From NCBI GenBank assembly GCA_003283905.1, contig QBXA01000009.1:1-59978 (forward strand): a stretch of 59,978 bases of DNA, in the 5' to 3' direction. This DNA comes from Pelagibacteraceae bacterium AG-319-F18 (GTDB lineage Bacteria; Pseudomonadota; Alphaproteobacteria; Pelagibacterales; Pelagibacteraceae). The translations under genes and the position numbers were made by a program. Below are positions 36,931 to 45,082 of this stretch, piece by piece. The stretch's first letter is position 1, and each line of letters opens with the position of its first letter. The notes beneath the pieces were generated by a model. That model searched no databases. It was not told the DNA's origin and saw nothing but the letters and a program-made list of their open reading frames with translations.

Positions 36931-37389
36931 ATGACAAAATTCGTAAAAAAAGACCAAGTAACTTCATCATGGTACGAAATAGATGCTACTAATGCTGTAG
37001 TTGGAAGATTAGCAACAGTAATTTCTAAAATTATTAGAGGAAAAAATAAAACTACTTACACACCTCATATGGATCATGGTGATTTTGTTGTAGTTAAAAA
37101 TATTGAACAAGCTAAGTTTACTGGAAAAAAATTCCAAGAAAAAACTTATTATAGACATACAGGACATCCAGGTGGAATTAAGGAAACAACACCTGAAAAA
37201 TTACATGAAAAAAAACCAGGTGAAACTTTAATGCTAGCTGTAAAAAGAATGCTTCCAGGTGGAGTATTAGGTAGAAAACAACTAACTAAATTAAAAATTT
37301 ATTCTGGAAGTGATCATCCACATACAGCACAAAATCCTCAAGTAATTGAGTTAGGTAAATTAAACAGTAAAAACTTAGCTAGAAATTAA
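36931..37389 (+). CDS. rplM: 50S ribosomal protein L13
   Basis: 152 residues. SWYEIDATNAVVGRLATVIS, YTPHMDHGDFVVVKNIEQ, YYRHTGHPGGIKETTPEKL and VKRMLPGGVLGRKQLTKLKI are diagnostic of L13. Followed one base later by rpsI, the universal pair. Confidence 0.98.
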   Translation: MTKFVKKDQVTSSWYEIDATNAVVGRLATVISKIIRGKNKTTYTPHMDHGDFVVVKNIEQAKFTGKKFQEKTYYRHTGHPGGIKETTPEKLHEKKPGETLMLAVKRMLPGGVLGRKQLTKLKIYSGSDHPHTAQNPQVIELGKLNSKNLARN

Positions 37390-37390
37390 T

Positions 37391-37828
37391 ATGGAAAATA
37401 CTCAGACAGCATCAAAAACACCTAAATTAAAATTAGACTTTAAAGATAGTAAATACGCAACAGGTAGAAGAAAAACATCAATTGCAAAAGTTTGGTTAAA
37501 AAAAGGTTCTGGTAAAATTTATGTTAATGGAAAATTATTTAACGAATATTTTTCAAGTGAATTTCATCATCTTCAAATAACAAGACCTTTTGATATAATC
37601 AATCAGTCTACAGATTATGATGTAAGATGTAGCGTCAGTGGAGGAGGACCTACTGGTCAAGCAGGAGCTTTAGTTCATGGTATTTCTAAAGCTTTAGTTA
37701 TGTTTGATGAAAATTTAAAATCTACATTAAAAACTGAAAAACTTACAACCAGAGACTCTAGAGCTGTTGAGAGAAAAAAACCTGGTAGAAGAAAAGCTAG
37801 AAGAAGCTTCCAATTCTCTAAAAGATAA
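37391..37828 (+). CDS. rpsI: 30S ribosomal protein S9
   Basis: 145 residues with a short Thr/Lys-rich N-terminal extension. KYATGRRKTSIAKVWLKKGS, GGGPTGQAGALVHGISKAL and the basic tail DSRAVERKKPGRRKARRSFQ with final SKR identify S9. Confidence 0.98.
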   Translation: MENTQTASKTPKLKLDFKDSKYATGRRKTSIAKVWLKKGSGKIYVNGKLFNEYFSSEFHHLQITRPFDIINQSTDYDVRCSVSGGGPTGQAGALVHGISKALVMFDENLKSTLKTEKLTTRDSRAVERKKPGRRKARRSFQFSKR

Positions 37829-37846
37829 TTTTTTTTTAAATTTAAA

Positions 37847-37855
37847 CTGTTATAA
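37847..37855 (+). promoter_or_regulatory. Extended -10 promoter for argC, probably leaderless
   Basis: Perfect TGTTATAAT ending six bases before the argC ATG, without a ribosome binding site. Same element and spacing as spoT and nearly as dapA. Confidence 0.6.
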
Positions 37856-37861
37856 TAAATT

Positions 37862-38884
37862 ATGCCTAATCTTAATGCATTAGTTGCTGGATCAACTGGA
37901 TATATTGGAGTTCAATTAATTAAAATATTAGTTAAACACAAATATATTAATATCAAATATTTATGTGGAAATACATCTGTTGGTAAAAAAATTTCTAATT
38001 ATGATAAAACTCTATCTAAAAAAAATTTACCAACAATTATTAAATTTGATAAAAAACTTTTAAAAGATGTAGATATAGTTTTTACTGCTTTACCAAATGG
38101 TGAAGCTCAAGATATATCAAAACATTTAACAACAAATATTACTTTAATAGATTTAGCAGCAGATTTTAGATTAGAAAAAGGATCTGAATATCTGAAATGG
38201 TATAAACAAAAACATAGAGCAGTAAATTTAATTAAAAAGAGTTTATATGCACTTCCAGAAATTAACGGACATAATCTTAGCAAATATCAAATTATCTCGT
38301 GCCCCGGTTGTTATCCTACATCAATATTATTACCTTTAATTCCACTTTTCAAAAAAAACTTAGTAAAAGTAAAAAATATTATAATGGACTCTAAATCTGG
38401 TTATTCAGGGGCTGGGAGAGGTGTACATAAAAAGTATAAAGATAAAAATCTATATGAGTCATTGAGTGCTTACGGTGTTGGTTTTCATCGTCACAACTCA
38501 GAGATTGATCAAGTTTTAAAAAAATTTACTAACAAAAAGTTGAGTTTTAATTTTACACCACATTTGACACCAATGTTTCGTGGAATTTTAAGTACAATTT
38601 ATATAGATTTAGAAAATAATGTAACTCAATCAAAAGTAATTAAAATTCTTAAAGATTTTTATAAAAAAGAAGCCTTTGTTAAAATTTTAAACGCAGATAG
38701 TTTAATAAGTACAAATGATGTAATTAATTCAAATAATTGTTACATATCTGTTTGTAAATCAAAATATAAAGGTAAAATTATCATACTTTCAGCAATAGAT
38801 AATTTAATTAAAGGTGGTGCAGGTCAAGCTGTACAGAATTTAAATATGAAATTTAATTTCCCTATTAAAACTGCTTTAAAATGA
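37862..38884 (+). CDS. argC: N-acetyl-gamma-glutamyl-phosphate reductase
   Basis: 340 residues. NAD(P) fold at the start (ALVAGSTGYIGVQLIKIL), catalytic cysteine in IISCPGCYPTSILLPL, substrate His in GVGFHRHNSEIDQ, and the C-terminal NLIKGGAGQAVQNLN. Third step from glutamate to ornithine and arginine. Downstream of rpsI as in many alphaproteobacteria but with its own promoter motif. The stop overlaps the next gene by four bases. Confidence 0.95.
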   Translation: MPNLNALVAGSTGYIGVQLIKILVKHKYINIKYLCGNTSVGKKISNYDKTLSKKNLPTIIKFDKKLLKDVDIVFTALPNGEAQDISKHLTTNITLIDLAADFRLEKGSEYLKWYKQKHRAVNLIKKSLYALPEINGHNLSKYQIISCPGCYPTSILLPLIPLFKKNLVKVKNIIMDSKSGYSGAGRGVHKKYKDKNLYESLSAYGVGFHRHNSEIDQVLKKFTNKKLSFNFTPHLTPMFRGILSTIYIDLENNVTQSKVIKILKDFYKKEAFVKILNADSLISTNDVINSNNCYISVCKSKYKGKIIILSAIDNLIKGGAGQAVQNLNMKFNFPIKTALK

Positions 38885-39108
38885 AAATTGTTTTATTCAT
38901 ATTTATGGTTTTTTTAATGAGTAATTGTTCATTAAATAAAGATTCTAAATATTGGACAGAAGATGTTGCTAAGAATCAAAAAGATCAAAAAAAATTATCA
39001 AATATATTAAAAAAGTCAGAAGATATAACAACTATGAGCTATGAAGAATATAAGATTTATATAGATGACTATACAAAAAAAAGTAAATATCCAGACATCA
39101 ATCAATGA
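38881..39108 (+). CDS. Small lipoprotein of unknown function
   Basis: 75 residues. A Lys-start signal with hydrophobic core and lipobox LMSNC (Cys16) followed by SLNKDSKYWTEDVAKNQKDQ, then a charged helix. No domain recognised. It overlaps both argC and hom by four bases (ATGA at each end), so it is translated with biosynthetic enzymes although it is an envelope protein. The KYWTEDV segment looks like a conserved family feature, but I cannot name it. Confidence 0.75.
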   Translation: MKIVLFIFMVFLMSNCSLNKDSKYWTEDVAKNQKDQKKLSNILKKSEDITTMSYEEYKIYIDDYTKKSKYPDINQ

Positions 39109-40397
39109 AAAAAATAATAAATATTGCAGTAGTCGGATTAGGGCAAGTAGGCATTTATTTACTTAATGAATTAAACTCTAAAAAAAAAGATATTGAGCTT
39201 AAAACAGGCAAGAAAATTAACATTGTGGCTATATCAGCAAGAAACGTTAATAAAAAAAGACAATTTAAAATTAATAAGAATATATTTTTTAAAAATCCTT
39301 TAGAAATTTTTAAAAAAGTTAAAGTAGATATTTTATTTGAAGCTATAGGTCAATCCGATGGCATTTCGAAAAAAGTTGTTGAAACAGCATTAAAAAAAAA
39401 AATACATGTTATTACTCCTAATAAAGCACTAATTTCCAAACATGGAAACGAATTGGCAAAGATTGCTGAGTTAAATGAAGTAAATCTAGAATTTGAAGCA
39501 TCAGTTGCTGGTGGTATTCCAATACTAAGATCAATTAAAGAAGGTTTGGCTACAAATAAAATCTCAAAGGTTTATGGAATTTTAAACGGCACATCTAATT
39601 ATATTCTTTCGGAAATGGAAAATTCCAACCAAAGTTTTTCATATGTTTTAAAAAAAGCTCAAAAACTTGGTTATGCAGAACCTGTCAATCCAAAACTAGA
39701 TTTAAATGGTTTTGATGCTTTTGCTAAAGTAAGAATTTTATCTGCATTAGCCTTTAATAGTAAAATTTCAAAACACAAATGTTTAATGGAAGGAATTGAA
39801 AAGATAGAATTAAAAGACATCAAAATTGCGTGTCAGCTAGATTTAAGAATTAAACTTTTGGGTATATCTGAGTTAAAAAATAATCATTTATTTGAAACTG
39901 TTCATCCATGCTTAGTGAGTAAAAAATCATATATTGGAAATGTCACAGGTGTCATGAATGTTGTTATTCTCGAAGGTAAACCAGTTGGTGAAAGCATCCT
40001 TCAAGGTGAAGGAGCTGGTCCTGGACCAACTTCATCAGCTCTACTATCCGATTTATTATCAATTTTAAGGGGTAATATAAAAAAACCACTTGGCGTTTCT
40101 GTTTCAAAACTAAAAACTTTAAAAAATTATAACGTTAATAATTATACAAATTCACTTTATCTGAGATTTGAGGTTAAAGATAAACCTGGTGTTTTATCTC
40201 AAATTACTAATAGGTTAGCTAAATTTAAAATCTCAATTAAAAGAATAATTCAAACTCCTGATAAAAAGAACAACAAAGCTACCATAGTAATTATTACACA
40301 TAAAACTTCTGAACTTAATTGTATTAATTGCTTATCTTTATTTAAGAAAAATAGAAATGTACTTAAAAATCCTACTTTAATAAGATTACTTGGTTAA
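39105..40397 (+). CDS. hom: Homoserine dehydrogenase
   Basis: 430 residues: NAD-binding domain (NIAVVGLGQVGIYLLNEL), catalytic domain (VITPNKALISKHGNELAKIA; EFEASVAGGIPILRSIKEGL; GILNGTSNYILSEM; AQKLGYAEPVNPKLDLNGFD) and a C-terminal ACT domain (RFEVKDKPGVLSQITNRL) for threonine feedback. Makes homoserine for Thr and Met, feeding metY 2.4 kb upstream. Also overlaps the AEC transporter start by one base. Confidence 0.95.
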   Translation: MKKIINIAVVGLGQVGIYLLNELNSKKKDIELKTGKKINIVAISARNVNKKRQFKINKNIFFKNPLEIFKKVKVDILFEAIGQSDGISKKVVETALKKKIHVITPNKALISKHGNELAKIAELNEVNLEFEASVAGGIPILRSIKEGLATNKISKVYGILNGTSNYILSEMENSNQSFSYVLKKAQKLGYAEPVNPKLDLNGFDAFAKVRILSALAFNSKISKHKCLMEGIEKIELKDIKIACQLDLRIKLLGISELKNNHLFETVHPCLVSKKSYIGNVTGVMNVVILEGKPVGESILQGEGAGPGPTSSALLSDLLSILRGNIKKPLGVSVSKLKTLKNYNVNNYTNSLYLRFEVKDKPGVLSQITNRLAKFKISIKRIIQTPDKKNNKATIVIITHKTSELNCINCLSLFKKNRNVLKNPTLIRLLG

Positions 40398-41296
40398 TGG
40401 ATATATATTTAAAACTTTTTGAAGTTTTGTTTCCTGTTTTTTTTATAGTAGTTATTGGTATCTTTTTAGGTAAAAAGAACCCTAATTTTGACACTTCATT
40501 TATTACAACTTATTCAGGTAATTTTGGCACTCCCGCTTTAGTAATATTTGCACTCACAGCTGGCGGTGTAACTTTCGATGTTTTTAAAGAATTCTTTCTA
40601 TACTCATTTATTCTTTTAACTTCTTTTGGAATTGTGGGTTTAATTTTTTTAATTTTGATGAAAAAAGATTATATAAGAGAATTACCTACTTTTATTTTAC
40701 CTAATACTGGCAACATGGGTATACCTATTTGTTTATTTGCTTATGGTGAATTGGGGATGGGTATTGCCGCTGCAATTTCTTCACTTGTAGTTTTGCTACA
40801 TTTTACTCTTAACATATTTTTAGCTAAAAGAGCTTTTGATTTTCAAACAATTTTTAAGAGTCCTGCTTTTTACGCAATTATAGTAACAGTTCTATTTTTA
40901 TATTTTGAACAACCAGTACCTCAATTTGTGATGAACACTGTAATGTTGTTAGCCTATGGAATGATTGTTATGATATTAATGTCTTTAGGTATTGCACTTA
41001 CTCAAATGAAAGTATTTTCTTTTAAAGATGCAATTATAACTTCTACGGGTAGGGTTATAATAGGTCCTCTTATTGGTTTTGGTGTAATTCAATTATTTGG
41101 TCTATCAGGTGTATCCGCTGGTGTAGTTTTAATTCAATCGTCAATGCCTAGTGCTATATTGTGTTATCTAGTTGCTTCAATGTATTCACCAAAAGAAATT
41201 GTTGATAATATTTCTAGCACTATTGTAGTATCTACAATCATGTCTCTTATCACGATACCAATTACATTATTCTTTGCTTTAAAATACTTCTATTAA
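40397..41296 (+). CDS. AEC family (auxin efflux carrier-like) transporter
   Basis: 299 residues with about ten membrane spans. FVVIGIFLGKKNPN at the start, PALVIFALTAGGV, LPNTGNMGIPICLFAYGELG and the second-half VLIQSSMPSAILCYLVASMY are typical of the AEC fold. Substrate unknown; bacterial members move malonate, malate or other organic acids. Co-translated with hom. Confidence 0.85.
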   Translation: MDIYLKLFEVLFPVFFIVVIGIFLGKKNPNFDTSFITTYSGNFGTPALVIFALTAGGVTFDVFKEFFLYSFILLTSFGIVGLIFLILMKKDYIRELPTFILPNTGNMGIPICLFAYGELGMGIAAAISSLVVLLHFTLNIFLAKRAFDFQTIFKSPAFYAIIVTVLFLYFEQPVPQFVMNTVMLLAYGMIVMILMSLGIALTQMKVFSFKDAIITSTGRVIIGPLIGFGVIQLFGLSGVSAGVVLIQSSMPSAILCYLVASMYSPKEIVDNISSTIVVSTIMSLITIPITLFFALKYFY

Positions 41297-41312
41297 AAGG
41301 TATTCTTCTTTT

Positions 41313-42167
41313 ATGAAGGCCATAATTTTAAATGCTTCAGCATGGATGATTGTTCCTGTAATGGATGCTTATGCAAAATTTTTAAGTTCATCAATGGATG
41401 TATTGCAGATAACTTGGGCTAGATACTTCTTTACAGTAGTTTTTACACTTTCATTAATGCTTATCTTTTATAGACAATCATTAGTCTGGAGTAAAAAACC
41501 TTTGTTACAATTAATTAGAGGCCTTATTTTAGTTTTTTCAACTTATCTTTTCTTTTACTCGATATCCTTTATCTCGTTACCAAAAGCTTTAACCTTGGCT
41601 TTTGTTGCGCCTTTAATTGTAACAGCTTTATCTCCTTTTTTTCTTAAAGAGAAAGTTGGTATTAGAAGATGGACTGCGGTATCCATTGGTTTTATAGGTA
41701 CATTAATAGTTATAAGACCTGGGTTTATAGAGTTTAATTTAGCGACTTTTGCTGCTCTAGGTAATGGAATTTGTTATGGTTTTTATCTTATACTTACACG
41801 TAAACTCAGTACTTCAGATAATCCACTTTTAACATTATTATTTACAGGAACAGTAGGGGCCCTAATATTAAGCCTATTTATGCCATCTGTTTGGATTAAT
41901 CCAACACCTAATCAATGGATTATGATGGCTATAATCGGCCTTATAGCCTCTGTAGCGCACCTTTTCTTAATTTTATCACTCAAATATGCAGATGCTTCTA
42001 AATTGGCTCCTTTAGGCTATACAGAAATAATAACCAACATATTGATTAGCTATTATTTCTTCCATGAATTACCTGATAATTGGACTTATTTAGGTCTTTT
42101 TATTATAGTTCTTAGTGGTCTATATATCTCTAGAAGAGAATATTTGCTTATTCGCTCTAATTTATAG
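41313..42167 (+). CDS. DMT superfamily (EamA-type) transporter
   Basis: 284 residues, ten membrane spans in two EamA repeats: the first with WARYFFTVVFTLSLMLI and FLKEKVGIRRWTAVSIGFIG, the second with AHLFLILSLKYADASKLAPL and FFHELPDNWTYLGLFIIVLS. Likely a metabolite or amino-acid exporter; substrate unknown. Last gene before the 550-base noncoding stretch. Confidence 0.87.
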   Translation: MKAIILNASAWMIVPVMDAYAKFLSSSMDVLQITWARYFFTVVFTLSLMLIFYRQSLVWSKKPLLQLIRGLILVFSTYLFFYSISFISLPKALTLAFVAPLIVTALSPFFLKEKVGIRRWTAVSIGFIGTLIVIRPGFIEFNLATFAALGNGICYGFYLILTRKLSTSDNPLLTLLFTGTVGALILSLFMPSVWINPTPNQWIMMAIIGLIASVAHLFLILSLKYADASKLAPLGYTEIITNILISYYFFHELPDNWTYLGLFIIVLSGLYISRREYLLIRSNL

Positions 42168-42719
42168 TAAACATATAGATACTAATATATAATGTATTGC
42201 TTTAATGAAGTGATTTAAAATATTGTAATTATTGAATTTTTACTTATTATAAATTTAGTATATTTTTGTGATCAAAGATTCAAATATACTAAAAGATCAA
42301 TTAAAATAATGAAAATTAACGATTATTTGCTCAAATCTAAATATCAATAAAATCACATTTAACAAGCTTTTATTAAAAAATAATTAATAATAGCTAAAAG
42401 TGTTTAATATCAATCATTTTTCATCATAGTTAAACTGAAAAATAAAGTTTTTATCAAATAGATGGGTAGGGGGAAGAAAATATTAAGTAAAATTCAAGAA
42501 ATTTAGGCTTTGAAATTAGCATTGATAATATTAAAAACTAGAGCAATGCAGAATTAGAATATATGATTTAAAAGCCCATAGAGGTGCTTTATTTTAATAT
42601 ATTTCGATATATAGTACAACTAAAGGATGCATAATACTATTTATGCTAAAAATTGGGAAAATTAACAAAAATCGTTGATTTTATTGGTTTTTTGAAGCTA
42701 AAAAAGGTCTAAAAAGTTC
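42168..42719. other. 550-base noncoding stretch with possible structured RNA
   Basis: No frame of useful length on either strand, in a genome where gaps are usually under 100 bases. Contents: a G-rich patch (GATGGGTAGGGGGAAG, 42461-42476); a hairpin with 6-base perfect arms GCATTG (42519-42524) and CAATGC (42544-42549); a terminator-like hairpin AAAGCCC to GCTTT (42571-42590) followed by ATTTT; and an ATATAT-TTCG-ATATAT hairpin (42597-42612). It could hold an uncharacterised RNA or be decayed island DNA. Confidence 0.5.
42571..42595 (+). terminator. Possible intrinsic terminator in the noncoding stretch
   Basis: AAAGC-CC pairs with GG-(T)-GCTTT around a short ATAGA loop, then ATTTT. It reads similarly on minus (GCTTTTAAAT), so it could end a plus-strand RNA or the minus-strand alkyltransferase message 130 bases upstream. 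Confidence 0.4.
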
Positions 42720-42995
42720 TTAAATATCAACATTTTCAGATCTTAGTAATAGCAGCTTTTTCTTGATTCCACCTCTTCCAGAGTATCCACCAAGCCCTCC
42801 ATCAGACCGAATTACTCTATGACAGGGTATTTTAGGGGCATATGGGTTTTTAGCACAAGCATTAGCTACTGCACGAGCTGAATTAGGACTTTTTATGCCA
42901 ATAGCAACCTGTTTATAGGTTTTTACCTTGCCCTTTGGTATGGTTTTAAGATAATTCCATACTTTTTGCTGAAACTTAGTTCCATTTAAGTTCAT
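42720..42995 (-). CDS. One-domain methylated-DNA--protein-cysteine methyltransferase
   Basis: 91 residues: only the C-terminal, DNA-binding and catalytic domain of the MGMT/Ada family. FQQKVWNYLKTIPKGKVKTY, the Arg finger in SARAVANACAKNP (Arg41) and the active site IPCHRVIRSDG (Cys58) with LGGYSGRGGIKKKLL are intact. Alkyltransferase-like proteins are equally short but have Trp for the Cys; here the Cys is kept, so real alkyl transfer from O6-alkylguanine is expected. The N-terminal domain is absent, not frameshifted: no remnant is seen upstream. Confidence 0.88.
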   Translation of the reverse strand: MNLNGTKFQQKVWNYLKTIPKGKVKTYKQVAIGIKSPNSARAVANACAKNPYAPKIPCHRVIRSDGGLGGYSGRGGIKKKLLLLRSENVDI

Positions 42996-43017
42996 TAAAT
43001 TAAATTCTGTATATTAT

Positions 43018-43185
43018 TTATTTATTCATCAAAATGTAGAGCAATATTAATATGCTAATAATAAAAAATCCAAATATCAACATTAAAATTTGATTTTTAG
43101 TTTTTTCAGATATTTTGGACCATAAATACATAGAAAATAATATGATTACCGGAACTCCTAAACCTAGAATTATGTATTTTGGCAT
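43018..43185 (-). CDS. Small two-span membrane protein, 55 residues
   Basis: Short frame from ATG at 43185 to TAA at 43018, in the gap between the alkyltransferase and the recombinase. It encodes MPKYIILGLGVPVIILFSMY, a short polar loop (KISEKTKNQ) and a second hydrophobic helix ending in YILMNK. The hairpin topology and clean start and stop argue for a real gene. No family recognised. It reads toward the alkyltransferase gene 22 bases away on the same strand. Confidence 0.6.
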   Translation of the reverse strand: MPKYIILGLGVPVIILFSMYLWSKISEKTKNQILMLIFGFFIISILILLYILMNK

Positions 43186-43237
43186 TATAATTATTTTTAA
43201 TTTATTTACTTGACTAATAGAATGCGTTATATTATTA

Positions 43238-43264
43238 CTATCGATAATTAATGGTTATCAATAG
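43238..43264. repeat. dif-like inverted repeat before the recombinase
   Basis: CTATCGATAA (43238-43247), 7-base spacer TTAATGG, TTATCAATAG (43255-43264); arms match at nine of ten positions. Arm length, spacer and the inner ATAA...TTAT layout are those of tyrosine recombinase crossover sites such as dif. It ends eight bases before the recombinase ATG. An operator for autoregulation is the alternative. Confidence 0.5.
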
Positions 43265-43272
43265 TAAAAAAT

Positions 43273-44229
43273 ATGAATGATATAATAACAGATATAAAAG
43301 CTTTACAGGAGGAAACTTTAATAAACCTAAAAAGCTCTAAGGCAATGAATACTATTAGAGCATATAAGTCAGATTTTAATGATTTTGGGTTATTTTGTGC
43401 TAAAAATGGATTTAAATCTCTTCCTTCAGAGCCTAAAGTAGTTTCTTTATACATAACTTTTTTATCAACAAAAAACGTTAAAATGAGTACTTTAAAACGT
43501 AGATTGGTATCTATAGGAGTGATCCATAAATTAAAAGGGCATTATCTAGATACAAAACATCCCTCAATAATTGAAAATATTATGGGAATTAAACGTAGGA
43601 AAGGAACAATTCAAATAGGTAAAAAACCATTATTAATCAATAGTTTAAAACAATTAATTAATGTTATAGATAAGGAAAATAAGTCAGAAATTAAAAAACT
43701 TCGAGATAGATCTATAATCTTAATTGGTTTTTCAGGAGGATTCAGAAGAAATGAAATAGTTTCATTGAATTACGATGATTTAGAATTTGTTAATGAAGGG
43801 CTTAAAATTACCTTAAGAAGATCAAAAACAGATCAATTTGGTGATGGGATGTTAAAAGGACTCCCCTACTTTGAAAATTCTCAATATTGCCCGGTAATGT
43901 CACTTAAAAATTGGATTAAAGTATCAAAGATTAAATCAGGTCCTTTATTTAGAAGATTTAATAAAGGATCAAGCTTATCAGAAAAGCGATTAACCGATCA
44001 AACTGTAGCATTATTAATAAAAAAATATTTACAATTAGCAGGTATTGATAATAAAAATTATTCAGGTCATAGTTTAAGGTCTGGATTTGCTACCTCAGCT
44101 GCAGAATCAGGTGTTGAAGAACGAAACATAATGGCTATGACAGGTCACAAATCACCAGAAATGGTACGAAGATACATCAAAGAAGCAAATTTATTTAAAA
44201 ATAATGCATTAAATCGAATTAAACTCTGA
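43273..44229 (+). CDS. Tyrosine recombinase / integrase
   Basis: 318 residues with an N-terminal core-binding domain (about 15-105) and a C-terminal catalytic domain. All catalytic residues can be placed: Arg158 (SGGFRRNEIVSL), Lys185, His266 and Arg269 (GHSLRSGFA), His292 (MTGHKSPEMV) and Tyr301 (RRYIKEA). It should be active in strand exchange. The size fits Xer or integron-like single-domain recombinases more than large phage integrases. A dif-like repeat lies just upstream and a glycan gene cluster starts six bases downstream, so it may have mobilised or rearranged that cluster. Confidence 0.92.
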   Translation: MNDIITDIKALQEETLINLKSSKAMNTIRAYKSDFNDFGLFCAKNGFKSLPSEPKVVSLYITFLSTKNVKMSTLKRRLVSIGVIHKLKGHYLDTKHPSIIENIMGIKRRKGTIQIGKKPLLINSLKQLINVIDKENKSEIKKLRDRSIILIGFSGGFRRNEIVSLNYDDLEFVNEGLKITLRRSKTDQFGDGMLKGLPYFENSQYCPVMSLKNWIKVSKIKSGPLFRRFNKGSSLSEKRLTDQTVALLIKKYLQLAGIDNKNYSGHSLRSGFATSAAESGVEERNIMAMTGHKSPEMVRRYIKEANLFKNNALNRIKL

Positions 44230-44235
44230 AATAAA

Positions 44236-45075
44236 ATGAAAGATTTAACAATTGTAATACCATCGTATAAATCAAGAACATTAATAATTAATCAATTGGA
44301 TTTATTATCAAATAATAACAAAATTATTATTATTGAAAATTCACAAGATAAGAAATTAAAAGAATTAATTAAAAAAAAATATAAAAATACAAAAATAATT
44401 TTGAAAAATAATATTGGTTTTGGTAGAGCAATAAATCTAGGAGCAAAATTTGTTAAAACCAAATATTTTTTGGCGATAAATCCTGACACAAAAATTTCAA
44501 CTAATAGTATCAACAATTTAGTTAAGACTGCTTTAAAATTAAAAGTATTTGGTGGTATATCACCAATGAAACATAATAATAAGATTAACATAGATAGAAA
44601 TAAAGTTGTCGAGACTAAAAATTTATATGGTGCCGCAATGTTATTTGATACTAAAATTTTTAAAAAAATTGACGGTTTTGATAAAAATATTTTTTTATAT
44701 TACGAAGAAAATGATTTTTTTTTACGATGTCGTAAATTAAACATTAAATTATATATTGCTCAAAATTCACATCATTTTCATACTTCATTAAAATCAACAT
44801 CTTCTATAATGGAAAATCAAAAGGAAAAATTTTATTCATATTTGTTAAGTGGTTGGCATGGACAATGGTCAAAATTTTATTTTTATAAGAAACATAAGGG
44901 ATACTTAAATAGTATAATAAAATGTACCCCTAGTCTAATTTCTAATATTGTTAAACTTATGATAAATATTCTAATAAATTTTAATAAAGCAAAATTTTAT
45001 TACTTTAAAATTGAAGGATTGATTGTTTCAATGATCGGGATTAAATCCTTTAAAAGATCTATATATGATAAGTAA
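44236..45075 (+). CDS. Family 2 glycosyltransferase
   Basis: 279 residues. LTIVIPSYKSRTLIINQL, NIGFGRAINLGAKFVKTKYF, the DxD-type NPDTKIS, and GAAMLFDTKIFKKIDGFDKN with YYEENDFFLRCRK are typical of GT2 rhamnosyl-like transferases. A C-terminal hydrophobic helix (about 229-245) may attach it to the membrane. Starts six bases after the recombinase stop on the same strand, so the two probably share a transcript. Sugar donor and acceptor unknown. Confidence 0.85.
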   Translation: MKDLTIVIPSYKSRTLIINQLDLLSNNNKIIIIENSQDKKLKELIKKKYKNTKIILKNNIGFGRAINLGAKFVKTKYFLAINPDTKISTNSINNLVKTALKLKVFGGISPMKHNNKINIDRNKVVETKNLYGAAMLFDTKIFKKIDGFDKNIFLYYEENDFFLRCRKLNIKLYIAQNSHHFHTSLKSTSSIMENQKEKFYSYLLSGWHGQWSKFYFYKKHKGYLNSIIKCTPSLISNIVKLMINILINFNKAKFYYFKIEGLIVSMIGIKSFKRSIYDK

Positions 45076-45082
45076 AGTTTTT

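Noticed and set aside
43273..44229. Prophage or integrative conjugative element
   Set aside because: Only the recombinase is present; no capsid, packaging, replication or conjugation genes are seen nearby.
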